Positions 1-7,942 of a stretch of DNA of 52,530 nucleotides are shown piece by piece. The position numbers and the translations under genes are program-made. The DNA is from a virus. The DNA lies in IMG/VR virus record IMGVR_UViG_3300037245_003804, positions 1 to 52,530 of that record. The stretch is one strand, 5' to 3'. How positions within the stretch are numbered: position 1 is the first letter of the stretch; each line of letters opens with the position of its first letter. The notes under the pieces are model-generated. The model made no database searches and was not told the origin of the DNA. It worked only from the letters and a program-made list of their open reading frames with translations.

Positions 1-33
1 ATGCAAAATTGCAGAATATAATAAATGGAAAAG
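1..33. repeat. Terminal direct repeat (contig overlap), left copy
   Basis: Bases 1-33 match bases 52498-52530 with one mismatch (A at 15, T at 52512). The gpP-like reading frame is continuous when the two copies are merged, so this is the overlap of a circular or circularly permuted molecule and not a gene boundary. The mismatch changes one codon (Asn or Tyr) and is either a population variant or an assembly error. Confidence 0.9.
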
Positions 34-551
34 ATAACAATATATTAAGAGGGAAAGTAACTTACAACAATTCTAATAGATTTAATTTATATAAGATAAC
101 ATCTCAAGATAATGTATCAGCTTTTGAAGCAGGAGAAAGTACAGATCTAGATGACGTAGTTGACATAAAAGGACAAACTATTGATAACAGTATAAAAAAA
201 GGAAGACAATTAACTATTAACGCAGAAGAGGCTTATGATGAAAGTGACAGTTTTAATAGAGCAGAATGGGAAGCAAATATAAGGAAAGTACGTGGCCGTG
301 CCTATGGTGTTGATGTGGCTGGGCACGCTTATGATGGGGACTTCAATAGTGATAAGATATGGGAAATCAACAAGGTTATACCTGTTGTTGATGTTTTTTG
401 TGGTATTGATGGTAATATGTTGATAAATGATATTATGTTTCAAGTAGATTTGCAAAGAGGATCAATAACAAAAATTAATTTATTGGAAAAAAATGCGTAT
501 AGTTTGGTATTGGATGAACCTATTGTTGTTATGGATGAAAAGATTAGATAA
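1..551 (+). CDS. Mu gpP (gp44)-like baseplate hub protein, C-terminal part
   Basis: This is the 3' part of a gene that begins at 51939 and crosses the contig ends; merged, it encodes about 369 residues. In Mu-type tails this protein (phage late control D-like) forms the baseplate hub that carries the spike. Upstream is gpN and downstream, overlapping by one base, is the gp45-like spike, which is the Mu order. The frame stays open from base 3, and the TTG at 9 is internal and not a start. The assignment rests on gene order, length and the recognisable N-terminal half. An alternative label is tail protein D. Confidence 0.8.
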   Translation, partial: AKLQNIINGKDNNILRGKVTYNNSNRFNLYKITSQDNVSAFEAGESTDLDDVVDIKGQTIDNSIKKGRQLTINAEEAYDESDSFNRAEWEANIRKVRGRAYGVDVAGHAYDGDFNSDKIWEINKVIPVVDVFCGIDGNMLINDIMFQVDLQRGSITKINLLEKNAYSLVLDEPIVVMDEKIR

Positions 552-1054
552 TGATTATATGGGCTAAAATAACACAAGCAGGAAATAGTGCAGCTAATTG
601 GTTTAGGCAGCAAATAACTTATAAGGAAAAAGTGTCAAACTGTGCTGTTATTTATCCTTATGGGTTCCATGCTAATGCAGTTCCTAATGAATCACTAGCG
701 TTAGTCTTTATGGTTGGATGTAATGCGCAAAATAAGGTAGGAATAGCCTATAATCCTAATAAGCGTCCTGATTTGAAGGAAGGTGAAGTTGCCGTATATC
801 AGCCAACCACCAACACGGAAATTAAAATAGACCAAAGTGGAAATATTATAATAACAACTGATAATGATGTGGTTTTGAATTCAGATAATATCAATATAAA
901 TTCCGGCGACATTACTTTAAATGGAAATGTTGCTATTAATGGAGATTTATCAATTACGGGGAGTGTTACTAACGATTCAACTAATATTGGTAAAGGACAT
1001 CTACATACTTTAGTCACTGAAGGAACAGATAATTCAGGACCTCCGGTACCATGA
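551..1054 (+). CDS. Mu gp45-like baseplate spike (membrane-puncturing) protein
   Basis: The protein has 167 residues. It sits between the gpP-like hub and the gp46-like protein, each joined by a short overlap. An N-terminal OB-like region is followed by a beta-helix-like stretch rich in alternating N, I and D (about residues 95-135). The C-terminus reads G-H-L-H-T-L-V-T-E-G, then S-G-P-P-x-P. In the Mu and P2 spikes the H-x-H apex binds an iron ion, and this H-L-H fits that motif. The role is inferred from family knowledge: the trimeric needle that pierces the outer membrane. Confidence 0.88.
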   Translation: MIIWAKITQAGNSAANWFRQQITYKEKVSNCAVIYPYGFHANAVPNESLALVFMVGCNAQNKVGIAYNPNKRPDLKEGEVAVYQPTTNTEIKIDQSGNIIITTDNDVVLNSDNININSGDITLNGNVAINGDLSITGSVTNDSTNIGKGHLHTLVTEGTDNSGPPVP

Positions 1055-1512
1055 CAACTGATATATTAATGACACCTGATACTAATGGAGATTATGACAT
1101 TTCATTAGATGAGAGTGGCGATATTGCAAATGGTGATTTTTTTGATACATCACTTCTTTATAGTATTTTTGGAGAGCGTCGCGCGCTGTCTTCTGAAGTC
1201 CCTACCTCAAGCAGACGAGGCGGATGGATAGGTAATGAATTTGAAGACTATGAGAATGGATCGAAAATATGGTTGTATTATCAAGAATCATTAACAAGAA
1301 CGATAATCAATAAGATTGAAAGCGAGGCAATAAATTCTTTGCAATGGTTATTGGATGATGATTTTGCAGTAGGGACTATTAATGCTACTGGTACAATGAC
1401 TAATGAGTCGAGCATTTCACTCTTAATTGATATAAAAAGAACTAATTCAGAAGTTGAACAACGCTATTTTGAATTATGGAACAATACTGGAATAAACGAC
1501 AATGCCTCTTAA
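1051..1512 (+). CDS. Mu gp46-like baseplate wedge protein
   Basis: The protein has 153 residues and overlaps the spike gene by four bases (ATGA). It starts M-T-T-D-I and has the S-S-R-R-G-G-W-x-G sequence near residue 55 that is characteristic of the gp46 (GP46) family. The rest resembles the short gpW/gp25-like wedge fold. It should sit in the baseplate between the spike complex and the gp47-like protein, which follows with an 11-base overlap. Confidence 0.85.
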   Translation: MTTDILMTPDTNGDYDISLDESGDIANGDFFDTSLLYSIFGERRALSSEVPTSSRRGGWIGNEFEDYENGSKIWLYYQESLTRTIINKIESEAINSLQWLLDDDFAVGTINATGTMTNESSISLLIDIKRTNSEVEQRYFELWNNTGINDNAS

Positions 1513-2824
1513 TATACCTGATAATTCAGAAGAAGTAATACAAAGAGCAAAAACCGATGTAAGAAGGGCGTGGGTAGGCTCCAATCCGTTTCTAAAGAAT
1601 AGCGCTATTGCTGCTATTATAATAGGGTTTGCTAATAGGGTTTATGATTTTTATCTACAATTAAAAGAAGCTATAAAGCAAAGTTTTCCTGATACTGCAA
1701 CTGACCAATTCTTAGAAAGATGGGCAGCCATATATGGGATAAATAGGCTAGCTGCTACAAAATCAATAGGTAATGTTATAGCCACAGGTACGCTAGGGTC
1801 TACAGTACCCCTAGGGAGCGTCTATGCGGCCACTGACGGCATTTTGTACACTACCACCGATGCAATTAACATCACCAACACAGCGTTGAACATATTGTCA
1901 TTGAGCCGTGTAGGTGAGACAGCCTTTGCTGTAACCGCAGAAGACCACAATTTAGCTAGCAATGTAGTGGTAACAATATTAGGAGCCGTCGAAACAGAAT
2001 ATAATGGTGCAAAGGTAATAAAAGTAACATCGGCTAATGAGTTTACTTATGCAATAGGAGCCTCTGTAATAACGCCAGCCACGGGAACTATAACAGTAGA
2101 ATATAATACTGGCATTATTCCTATTGAATCAAGCGATTTTCAAGATTCTGAAAATGATATAAATGTCAATTTAATATTGGATACACCTATTTCTTTACAA
2201 AGTCCTTTAGCGGGAATTGATGACATAGCAAATGTGGATTTTTTTGGCATAACTGGTGGTGTTGATCAAGAAAGTAATGCAAATTTAAGGTTGAGGTTGC
2301 TAAATAGACTACATAACCCAATTTCAAATTTTAATGTTGCAGCAATTGAAGAGCAAGCAAAATTAATCAATGGTGTGACTAGGGTTTTTGTACAATCAAT
2401 AACACCTGATGTTGGTCAGGTTACTACTTACTTTATGCGTGATAATGATGAGGATCCAATACCCACACCCACGGAAGTACAAACCGTAAAAGATAGCATA
2501 TTATTAATAATGCCAGCTCAGACTATAGTTGATGATGTTATTGTAAATGCGCCTATTGCAGAGATCACTAATTATGATTTTTCAGAATTAACACCCAACA
2601 CAGTATCAATGCAAGCTGCTATAGATGCTAGTTTGGAACAATTTTATAAAGAAGATACGATAGTGGGTGTTGATATTACTTCTGAAAAATATATTGCAGC
2701 TATACAAGATTCAGTAGATAGTGGTGGGAGTAGCGTACAAACATTTACGTTATCATCTCCCGTGGGTGATATACCTATCGCCAATAATGAAATAGGTATT
2801 TTTGGAGAAACATCTTTTCCATAA
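1502..2824 (+). CDS. Mu gp47-like baseplate J protein with inserted beta domain
   Basis: The protein has 440 residues and is a baseplate wedge component of the baseplate J family. The N-terminal S-F-P-D-T-A-T-D-x-F-L-E-R-W-A and the middle G-G-V-D-Q-E-S-N-A-x-L-R-x-R are typical of the family. An extra beta domain at about residues 125-200 contains D-H-N-L-A-S-N and E-Y-N-G-A-K-V-I-K-V. A similar module lies in the protein at 45258-46355. The coding bases around 1780-1990 look more GC-rich than the flanks, which suggests the domain was acquired. The gene overlaps both neighbours. Confidence 0.9.
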   Translation: MPLNIPDNSEEVIQRAKTDVRRAWVGSNPFLKNSAIAAIIIGFANRVYDFYLQLKEAIKQSFPDTATDQFLERWAAIYGINRLAATKSIGNVIATGTLGSTVPLGSVYAATDGILYTTTDAINITNTALNILSLSRVGETAFAVTAEDHNLASNVVVTILGAVETEYNGAKVIKVTSANEFTYAIGASVITPATGTITVEYNTGIIPIESSDFQDSENDINVNLILDTPISLQSPLAGIDDIANVDFFGITGGVDQESNANLRLRLLNRLHNPISNFNVAAIEEQAKLINGVTRVFVQSITPDVGQVTTYFMRDNDEDPIPTPTEVQTVKDSILLIMPAQTIVDDVIVNAPIAEITNYDFSELTPNTVSMQAAIDASLEQFYKEDTIVGVDITSEKYIAAIQDSVDSGGSSVQTFTLSSPVGDIPIANNEIGIFGETSFP

Positions 2825-3432
2825 TGAATAACTTATTCAGCCTAAGAACATTAGAGAAAATGACAGAAAGTTTGGCAAGATATTTGCCACCAGGAAGACT
2901 TTTTGCTTCTAAATTTAATAGACAAAAAGATTTATATCTGTTTTTAAGAGGGTTGGCAGGTGAGCTTCAAAGAGCAAATAATTTATTGAGAGAGTATAAT
3001 ATACAATACTATCCTGATGAGACAACAGATTTTTTAGATGAATGGGAGCAAGCGCTAGGACTGCCTGACGATTGTTTCACTTTATCAACAGAGCCTCCAT
3101 TGGTACAGCCTGACAATTCAATAGTAAGCAGGCGACGAAATATATTAATAAAATTAGCAGGAATGAATTTACAAACAGCTCAAGATTTTATAAATACAGC
3201 CGCTTTATTAGGAATGGTAGTAACTGTTGTGGGTGGATTGGACCCTTCAGTAATACCACCTATTACACCTATTAAAAGGGCAAGATTTACAATTGTTGTG
3301 ACTTTTGTTTCATTAACTTCATTCCCATTGACATTTCCTATTTTGTTTGGAAGCACTCATTTCCCTATTTTGACATGTATATTTTTAAAGGGTAAACCAG
3401 CAAATTGCGATTTAATTTTTAACACAGTTTAA
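2824..3432 (+). CDS. Mu gp48-like baseplate/tail protein (DUF2313-type)
   Basis: The protein has 202 residues and starts on the last base of the gp47 stop (TAATG). The pattern L-P-P-G-R near residue 22, Y-x-P-D-E-T-T-D-F-L-D-E-W-E, a D-D-C pair and R-R-x-x-I-L-I-K is typical of the gp48 family. These proteins connect the baseplate periphery to the tail fibre. The fibre gene follows after 16 bases. Confidence 0.85.
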   Translation: MNNLFSLRTLEKMTESLARYLPPGRLFASKFNRQKDLYLFLRGLAGELQRANNLLREYNIQYYPDETTDFLDEWEQALGLPDDCFTLSTEPPLVQPDNSIVSRRRNILIKLAGMNLQTAQDFINTAALLGMVVTVVGGLDPSVIPPITPIKRARFTIVVTFVSLTSFPLTFPILFGSTHFPILTCIFLKGKPANCDLIFNTV

Positions 3433-3448
3433 TAATAGAGAATTAACT

Positions 3449-4804
3449 ATGGAATTGTTGAATAATAAAGTTACCGGGTCTCAGTTGTTAGCATCAGAAT
3501 GGAACCAGGTTCCAACCGAGTTGCAAAATATTATCACGCAAAGTGGTCAAACCCTATCTGATATTGATTTGGATCAGGTTGGAAAAGGGGTAGCGCAATA
3601 TGTTGCTAATGGTGCTTATTATGAAGATATTGGCACAGCAGATAATATAAATTTGCAGCTTATTGGTTTAAAGCAACGTACGGATTCTTTGGTTGATGGA
3701 ATGTTAATACGGTTTAAACCTGCATTTAATAATACGGGAGTCGCTAACATTACTTTTACACCCGCTGGTTTACCATCAGGATTACCTCTTTTTTATGATG
3801 ATGAGACAGTGCTAGGTGCTGATGAATTAGTTGTTGATAGGTATTCAATAGCTATTTACAAAGATTCATTAGCTGCATTTATTCTATTGAATCCTTATGG
3901 TAAGGAAGATATACCCGGAAAGGTTTCTTTAAGTGACGAGATCAATGGAATAGAGGGCGTTAATGATAAAATAGCATCTACTCCTTTAGCTCTTAGCACC
4001 GCTATTGCTACCGTTTCTTTGGCAGGACAAGGTTTATTGAAAAAGAATTGGCAAACTTTAACTTATATTAATGATCAACAATTGAATTTTAGTGCAGGTG
4101 TGATAATTAACCAAGATGCCTCAGGGAGTATGACTTCAGTAGCTACTATAAAGGAAATACAGTTACCATGGGCCCAAGGGTCTTTTGTGGGAGGGCGAGC
4201 TAGTGCGGTGCCATTAACGTCAAATACCTGGTACCATTGTTTCATTATAAGTGATGATGGTTTAGCGATTAATACTGATGCGGGATTTGATACGGATTTA
4301 AATGCTGTCAATTTATTGGCAGATACTGCCGGTTGGACAAATTATAAATGGGTAGGGGCAGTATTTACAGATTCGGTGTCAGCTATAACAGAGTTTGATC
4401 AAATAAACGATAGTTTTTATTTTAAAGATAATGATACTATATTTGGTACATCATATGCTAGCCCTGAAGATCAAACTTATTCAGTAATTTCGCATAGCCC
4501 ACTAAATTTACAAACGAATGCCATTATTCAAGCTGAGATAATTCGAAATAGTGGCAGTTCCTCTGGCTTCCATGCTTCCTTATATGTTAGGGAGACATAT
4601 AAACCGTCTGTCTATAAAGACTTAGCTTCATTATATATGAACGCTGGTGGGGTTATTGGGGTAATAAAGACTTGTGCTAGAATTTATGTAAGAACTGATA
4701 ATTCATCTACCTTTGAAGTTGATGTCCATAAAACTGATACCACAAGTAATCTTAGCGTAAATATAGAAAGATATGGCTGGGAAATTGATCGGGCTACTGT
4801 ATAA
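3449..4804 (+). CDS. Tail fibre protein
   Basis: The protein has 451 residues and is the last gene of the plus-strand tail block, directly after gp48, where Mu encodes its fibre. The first 180 residues resemble fibre N-termini: an S-E-W-N-Q-V-P-x-E-L-Q-N-I-I-x-x-S-G start, then a domain with F-N-N-T-G-x-A-N-I-T. The C-terminal half has no motif I recognise and should be the receptor-binding part. A weak purine-rich ribosome site (AGAGAATTAACT) precedes the ATG. It ends three bases from a convergent stop, and no terminator is visible between them. No separate fibre chaperone was found. Confidence 0.82.
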   Translation: MELLNNKVTGSQLLASEWNQVPTELQNIITQSGQTLSDIDLDQVGKGVAQYVANGAYYEDIGTADNINLQLIGLKQRTDSLVDGMLIRFKPAFNNTGVANITFTPAGLPSGLPLFYDDETVLGADELVVDRYSIAIYKDSLAAFILLNPYGKEDIPGKVSLSDEINGIEGVNDKIASTPLALSTAIATVSLAGQGLLKKNWQTLTYINDQQLNFSAGVIINQDASGSMTSVATIKEIQLPWAQGSFVGGRASAVPLTSNTWYHCFIISDDGLAINTDAGFDTDLNAVNLLADTAGWTNYKWVGAVFTDSVSAITEFDQINDSFYFKDNDTIFGTSYASPEDQTYSVISHSPLNLQTNAIIQAEIIRNSGSSSGFHASLYVRETYKPSVYKDLASLYMNAGGVIGVIKTCARIYVRTDNSSTFEVDVHKTDTTSNLSVNIERYGWEIDRATV

Positions 4805-4807
4805 AAA

Positions 4808-5092
4808 CTATGGTTCTTCCTGTAGCAATGCCATTAATTCTTTTGCATAATATACAGCACTTTTTACATTACTTGCTGGTGAAAAATCACAATAACTAGG
4901 ATTAGATAATATACTTTTTAAACATTCCGATGAAAAAAATTCAATTTTTGTCATTCCTGCATATCCTTTAGTATCTGTAATATCACCATAATATGGATAT
5001 GCCGGGGAATTAGTATTTTTCACATAGTTAGGGGTTGGCATTCTTGGCTCCTGTGTAGGGTGTTTTTTTTTCATTGGTCCGATATAAACCAT
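4808..5092 (-). CDS. Small protein of unknown function, end of lysis operon
   Basis: This 94-residue protein is the last gene of the minus-strand lysis block, 27 bases after the endolysin. The start has a GGAG ribosome site (GGAGATGAATA). The N-terminus is basic and proline-rich; the rest holds several C, Y and P residues. There is no signal peptide or clear membrane segment. The position suggests an accessory lysis role such as a spanin-like or late-expressed protein, but no lipobox or coiled coil supports that. Confidence 0.6.
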   Translation of the reverse strand: MVYIGPMKKKHPTQEPRMPTPNYVKNTNSPAYPYYGDITDTKGYAGMTKIEFFSSECLKSILSNPSYCDFSPASNVKSAVYYAKELMALLQEEP

Positions 5093-5119
5093 TATTCATC
5101 TCCATTGTGAAATATCCTT

Positions 5120-5569
5120 TTAATAACTATTATATAAATTGATTTCAGATTCTCGACGTCTAATTAGCCCATTTAATTTTCTTCCACGTGCGTATACCCA
5201 TCGTCTGAATTGTTTAGGTACACTCTCATAATCATACCTATTAATGACTTTCCTCAAGGTTGAAGCTTGCAATGCGCCTGACCCTAAATTGAAAGTAAAC
5301 GATACTAAAGCATCATATTGGCCATCGGTGAGTGGGACATTTATCCATTTAAATACCCCTCGTTGTGCTGTTTGCAGATCATCACGCAATAGCTCGTCTG
5401 CATAATCTATGCTTATTCCATTATAGAATTTATAGGATTCTATTACTTTAACTAGGTGACCATATCCTATGGTTCTGTAACCAGCTGGACATCGATACAT
5501 TGTTGGGCTAAAGCCCTCAAAAAGCTTGATTAAATCGAGTCCTTTTTCAGTAATATTACGCATGCTCAT
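5120..5569 (-). CDS. Endolysin, GH24 (T4-type) muramidase
   Basis: The protein has 149 residues and cleaves the peptidoglycan glycan backbone. The catalytic triad E-8-C-5-T is visible as E18, C27 and T33, followed by I-G-Y-G-H. Cysteine in place of T4 Asp20 is the common phage variant. Also present are F-T-F-N-L-G-x-G-A-L near residue 92 and the R-R-x-x-E-x-x-L C-terminus. There is no signal sequence, so export depends on the holin gene just upstream, whose stop it overlaps (ATGA). A second in-frame ATG two codons later could also be the start. Confidence 0.95.
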   Translation of the reverse strand: MSMRNITEKGLDLIKLFEGFSPTMYRCPAGYRTIGYGHLVKVIESYKFYNGISIDYADELLRDDLQTAQRGVFKWINVPLTDGQYDALVSFTFNLGSGALQASTLRKVINRYDYESVPKQFRRWVYARGRKLNGLIRRRESEINLYNSY

Positions 5570-6024
5570 CTTTTCCGTGCGCAGTTGATGGTTCTATTGC
5601 CAAACCAAAAACTAACAATAGCGGCAAATAAAGTTTGTGTTTCCACATCCCATATCTGTGGCATAGCCATGGCAAATGATAGTGATGCATCTGTCATCAA
5701 CAAATAAAGTGCACTTATTTTAACGGTGGCGAATAAAGCAAAGAAAGAGTATGTAATCAATGGCCGTACGGACGCTCTCATGCTCTCCACCCACGAGCTA
5801 CCTGTCAACTGGCTGTCATGCTTGTATAGGGCTTCGCTTTGGCTTATATCGGCTTGTACGTTGATTTCTTCTAATCGTTGTTGTGCTCCTAATCGTTGTT
5901 GCTCCATCTGACGATCAATGATAGCTAATTCCTGTTTCCTGTCTTGCTTTTCCGTCCATATTTTCAAGAACTGAGGGAATGCGCTAGAGAAAAAACCTAA
6001 TAAGCTTCCTAAAAGTGTGAACAT
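5566..6024 (-). CDS. Holin, 3TM type
   Basis: The protein has 152 residues. Hydrophobic segments lie at about 3-20, 88-110 and 129-143, and a charged, glutamine-rich coiled region (22-60) lies between the first two. W-V-E-S-M-R-A-S-V-R-P preceding the second segment is the signature of the GTA-holin 3TM family. It should open the inner membrane for the endolysin encoded next. The start has a GGGG ribosome site. The gene follows the early block by 15 bases and shares its strand. Confidence 0.85.
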   Translation of the reverse strand: MFTLLGSLLGFFSSAFPQFLKIWTEKQDRKQELAIIDRQMEQQRLGAQQRLEEINVQADISQSEALYKHDSQLTGSSWVESMRASVRPLITYSFFALFATVKISALYLLMTDASLSFAMAMPQIWDVETQTLFAAIVSFWFGNRTINCARKR

Positions 6025-6039
6025 ATTTTACCCCTAAAT

Positions 6040-6300
6040 TTACATACTACACATAACGAAATAATCCCAATTTTTTGTGGGTTCAGGTATCCGATCAATT
6101 AATTCTATATAATGGAGTGGATCATCAGTTGTAGAACACATAAGCTTAAAAATCTCTTCATCTCTTTTATAAATTTCACGTTCATTTTGGCAACATCGAT
6201 CATTAAGGTATTCATAATTACCAGGCAATTCAAAATAAATTATTTCCTTAATATCACAATGAATAACCATAAAGCATGTCTTCTCAATATCATCAGTCAT
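6040..6300 (-). CDS. WDYF-family small protein (isolated member)
   Basis: The protein has 86 residues. It follows the same plan as the tandem family at 16.9-20.8 kb: K-T-C-F-M-V start, Y-F-E-L-P-G-N-Y-E-Y-L-N in the first third, and E-P-T-K-N-W-D-Y-F-V at the end. Function is unknown. It overlaps the previous gene by eight bases and leads into the lysis genes, about 10 kb from its relatives. That makes it either a translocated copy or the ancestral one. Confidence 0.8.
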   Translation of the reverse strand: MTDDIEKTCFMVIHCDIKEIIYFELPGNYEYLNDRCCQNEREIYKRDEEIFKLMCSTTDDPLHYIELIDRIPEPTKNWDYFVMCSM

Positions 6301-6535
6301 GCTCGATATTCTCCATTGAAAATAGCTTCAATACCTCACCACGGAATATAGAAGTGTGCCGGTTTGTTTTGTCAAGTTCTACATATAATTTATATAACCA
6401 TTGATCATATTCAATATTTGAGTTGCCAATATTATGAATATAATTACTTACAAAGTGATCAATTATCATTTTGAACTGAAATTTATTGTATTTCTTGTTT
6501 GGATCAAATGTAAAACTATCTTTATTGTCTGTCAT
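6293..6535 (-). CDS. Small protein of unknown function
   Basis: The 80-residue protein has a strong ribosome site (GGAAGAAAAA). It overlaps its neighbours by 14 and 8 bases in a compact minus-strand operon. It is rich in N, Y, K and F and looks helical. I recognise no domain. Confidence 0.65.
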   Translation of the reverse strand: MTDNKDSFTFDPNKKYNKFQFKMIIDHFVSNYIHNIGNSNIEYDQWLYKLYVELDKTNRHTSIFRGEVLKLFSMENIEHD

Positions 6536-6851
6536 TTTTTTCTTCCATTATTGAATTATATATAGATTCTCTATATATTTTAATTGAACAATCAAAATCA
6601 AAACCTATATTGTAATAAGATTTAACCTTTCCAAAGTAATGAATTTCTGATTGTACATTTTTAAAAAATTTATAATGATTATGTAATGGTAAAAATAAAT
6701 TATGCGATGAATATTTACCATTAGTCAAGTTAACTTGAAAAAGTATAGAATGATCATTGGCAGTTATTAAATCAAGGGATATATCTGTATTATCGGATTC
6801 ATCTATTAAGATTATTTTTTTATGTTCTTTATTAACCCCTAATACAAGCAT
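6522..6851 (-). CDS. Small protein of unknown function
   Basis: The start chosen is the ATG at 6851, behind an AGGGG ribosome site, giving 109 residues. A longer frame up to 6926 would run into the upstream gene and has no ribosome site. The sequence alternates beta-like hydrophobic stretches (L-V-L-G-V, I-I-L-I-D-E, I-L-F-Q-V) and has no recognised motif. It lies in the early minus-strand operon. Confidence 0.6.
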   Translation of the reverse strand: MLVLGVNKEHKKIILIDESDNTDISLDLITANDHSILFQVNLTNGKYSSHNLFLPLHNHYKFFKNVQSEIHYFGKVKSYYNIGFDFDCSIKIYRESIYNSIMEEKNDRQ

Positions 6852-6873
6852 GCTATATCCCCTGTAATAAATG

Positions 6874-7098
6874 CTAAAATTTAAAATTCCAAAATGGTGG
6901 CCTTCTCGGATTGACGACCTTTGCATTTTTCCATAAATCTAAATCTGTTTTTTTATAAAAAATAGACCTACCATCTTTCACATACTTTGGTGATATTTTT
7001 CCTCTTAAAAATACACGACTGCGTGACTGGTTAAGAGACTGCCAACCAATCCCTAAATACTTGGCAGCCTCTTTTGTATTCAATAATTCATCATCCAT
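6874..7098 (-). CDS. Helix-turn-helix DNA-binding protein, excisionase/AlpA-like
   Basis: The protein has about 74 residues. The N-terminal L-N-T-K-E-A-A-K-Y-L-G-I-G-W-Q-S-L is the helix-turn-helix of the HTH_17/MerR-like family. It is followed by Y-V-K-D-G-R-S-I-F-Y-K-K-T-D-L-D-L-W, the usual wing and end. The start at 7098 overlaps the upstream stop. No integrase is present, so a regulator role is likelier than excision. The gene at 15476-15691 has the same layout. Confidence 0.8.
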   Translation of the reverse strand: MDDELLNTKEAAKYLGIGWQSLNQSRSRVFLRGKISPKYVKDGRSIFYKKTDLDLWKNAKVVNPRRPPFWNFKF

Positions 7099-7654
7099 TA
7101 TCAGAAACAATTTCCGAGTTCATTAACTGATGAAAAACATAATACAATTCATATCTTTTCAATGCCTTGGCTACTAAAGAAGAGTCTAGTGGTTCGTTTT
7201 TAACTTCTGCAATAATAGCTTTTAACTCTTGATTAGATGCGTCTTTATGACCAATCATCCATGTTAATATTTTACCGTTTTCTCCATTACCTATTAAATA
7301 CTTTTTCTTTTTAGGACGCTTAGGTAATTCGATACTATTGGTCAGTGCCCACTTATTAATATAACGATTTCCATTAAATTGATTAAATGATTTATTGAGT
7401 TGAGATAACTCATTTATCATTGCAACTACATCATCCCATGTTGATGGGTTGAAATTAACTTCATTAAGATGGTTAAAAGAAATTTCTCTTTTTTGTTGCA
7501 AAGTCAATAAATAACCTTTTTCTATTGAGATATTTTTATACAGCTTAGAAGCTTCCTTATAAGAAGCGCCCGCAGTAATTAAATCCTTACAAATATCATC
7601 CATATTTTTATTTTTATTATGCCCATCAACCACTATATTTTCAAAGTTACTCAT
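7091..7654 (-). CDS. Hypothetical early protein
   Basis: The start at 7654 is chosen for its GGAG site six bases upstream; the longer frame adds only four residues. The protein has 187 residues, is acidic at the N-terminus, has a basic R-P-K-K-K-K stretch near 120, and has a helical C-terminus. I do not recognise the family. It is the second gene of the operon led by the promoter at 7904-7931. Confidence 0.65.
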   Translation of the reverse strand: MSNFENIVVDGHNKNKNMDDICKDLITAGASYKEASKLYKNISIEKGYLLTLQQKREISFNHLNEVNFNPSTWDDVVAMINELSQLNKSFNQFNGNRYINKWALTNSIELPKRPKKKKYLIGNGENGKILTWMIGHKDASNQELKAIIAEVKNEPLDSSLVAKALKRYELYYVFHQLMNSEIVSDNG

Positions 7655-7694
7655 ATTAATCTCCACATCAAAGTAATGTGAACAATGTTGTTGG

Positions 7695-7853
7695 TCAATT
7701 ATATGCTAATTTTATATAATTGTCATCATTTAAATTATGTAGGTTATTTAGCCTCTCGTATGTTTCTTGTAACTCAATATCAGCGTCATAATCACAATCG
7801 TATGACTCATCAACAACCATATGATTTTCTACTAAATTTACTTCGTAACTCAT
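7695..7853 (-). CDS. Small acidic protein, first gene of early operon
   Basis: A 52-residue frame begins M-S-Y-E-V-N and ends L-A-Y-N, with a strong AAGGAAG ribosome site seven bases before the ATG. It sits directly behind a near-perfect sigma70 promoter. The middle is very acidic (D-E-S-Y-D-C-D-Y-D-A-D). Small acidic first-expressed phage proteins are often host-takeover or DNA-mimic factors; here that is only a suggestion from charge and position. Confidence 0.65.
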   Translation of the reverse strand: MSYEVNLVENHMVVDESYDCDYDADIELQETYERLNNLHNLNDDNYIKLAYN

Positions 7854-7903
7854 AATAACTTCCTTTTTCTTATATAGATTATTAAAATAATCAATTAATA
7901 GTA

Positions 7904-7931
7904 ATTATAGCTTGATTTAAATGTATGTCAA
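7904..7931 (-). promoter_or_regulatory. Sigma70-type early promoter
   Basis: On the minus strand, TTGACA (7931-7926), a 16-base spacer and TATAAT (7909-7904) are both perfect consensus. The next bases, TACTATTAATTGA, recur behind two other promoters (12751, 32225). It drives the operon from 7853 towards the lysis genes. Confidence 0.85.
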
Positions 7932-7942
7932 CTACTTTATCA

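Noticed and set aside
1502-2824. Possible frame break in the gp47-like gene because of the composition change around 1780-1990
   Set aside because: The frame is open throughout and the segment corresponds to a complete inserted beta domain.
6874-7098. Excisionase implying a temperate, integrating phage
   Set aside because: No integrase or attachment site was found; AlpA-like helix-turn-helix proteins also act as plain regulators.
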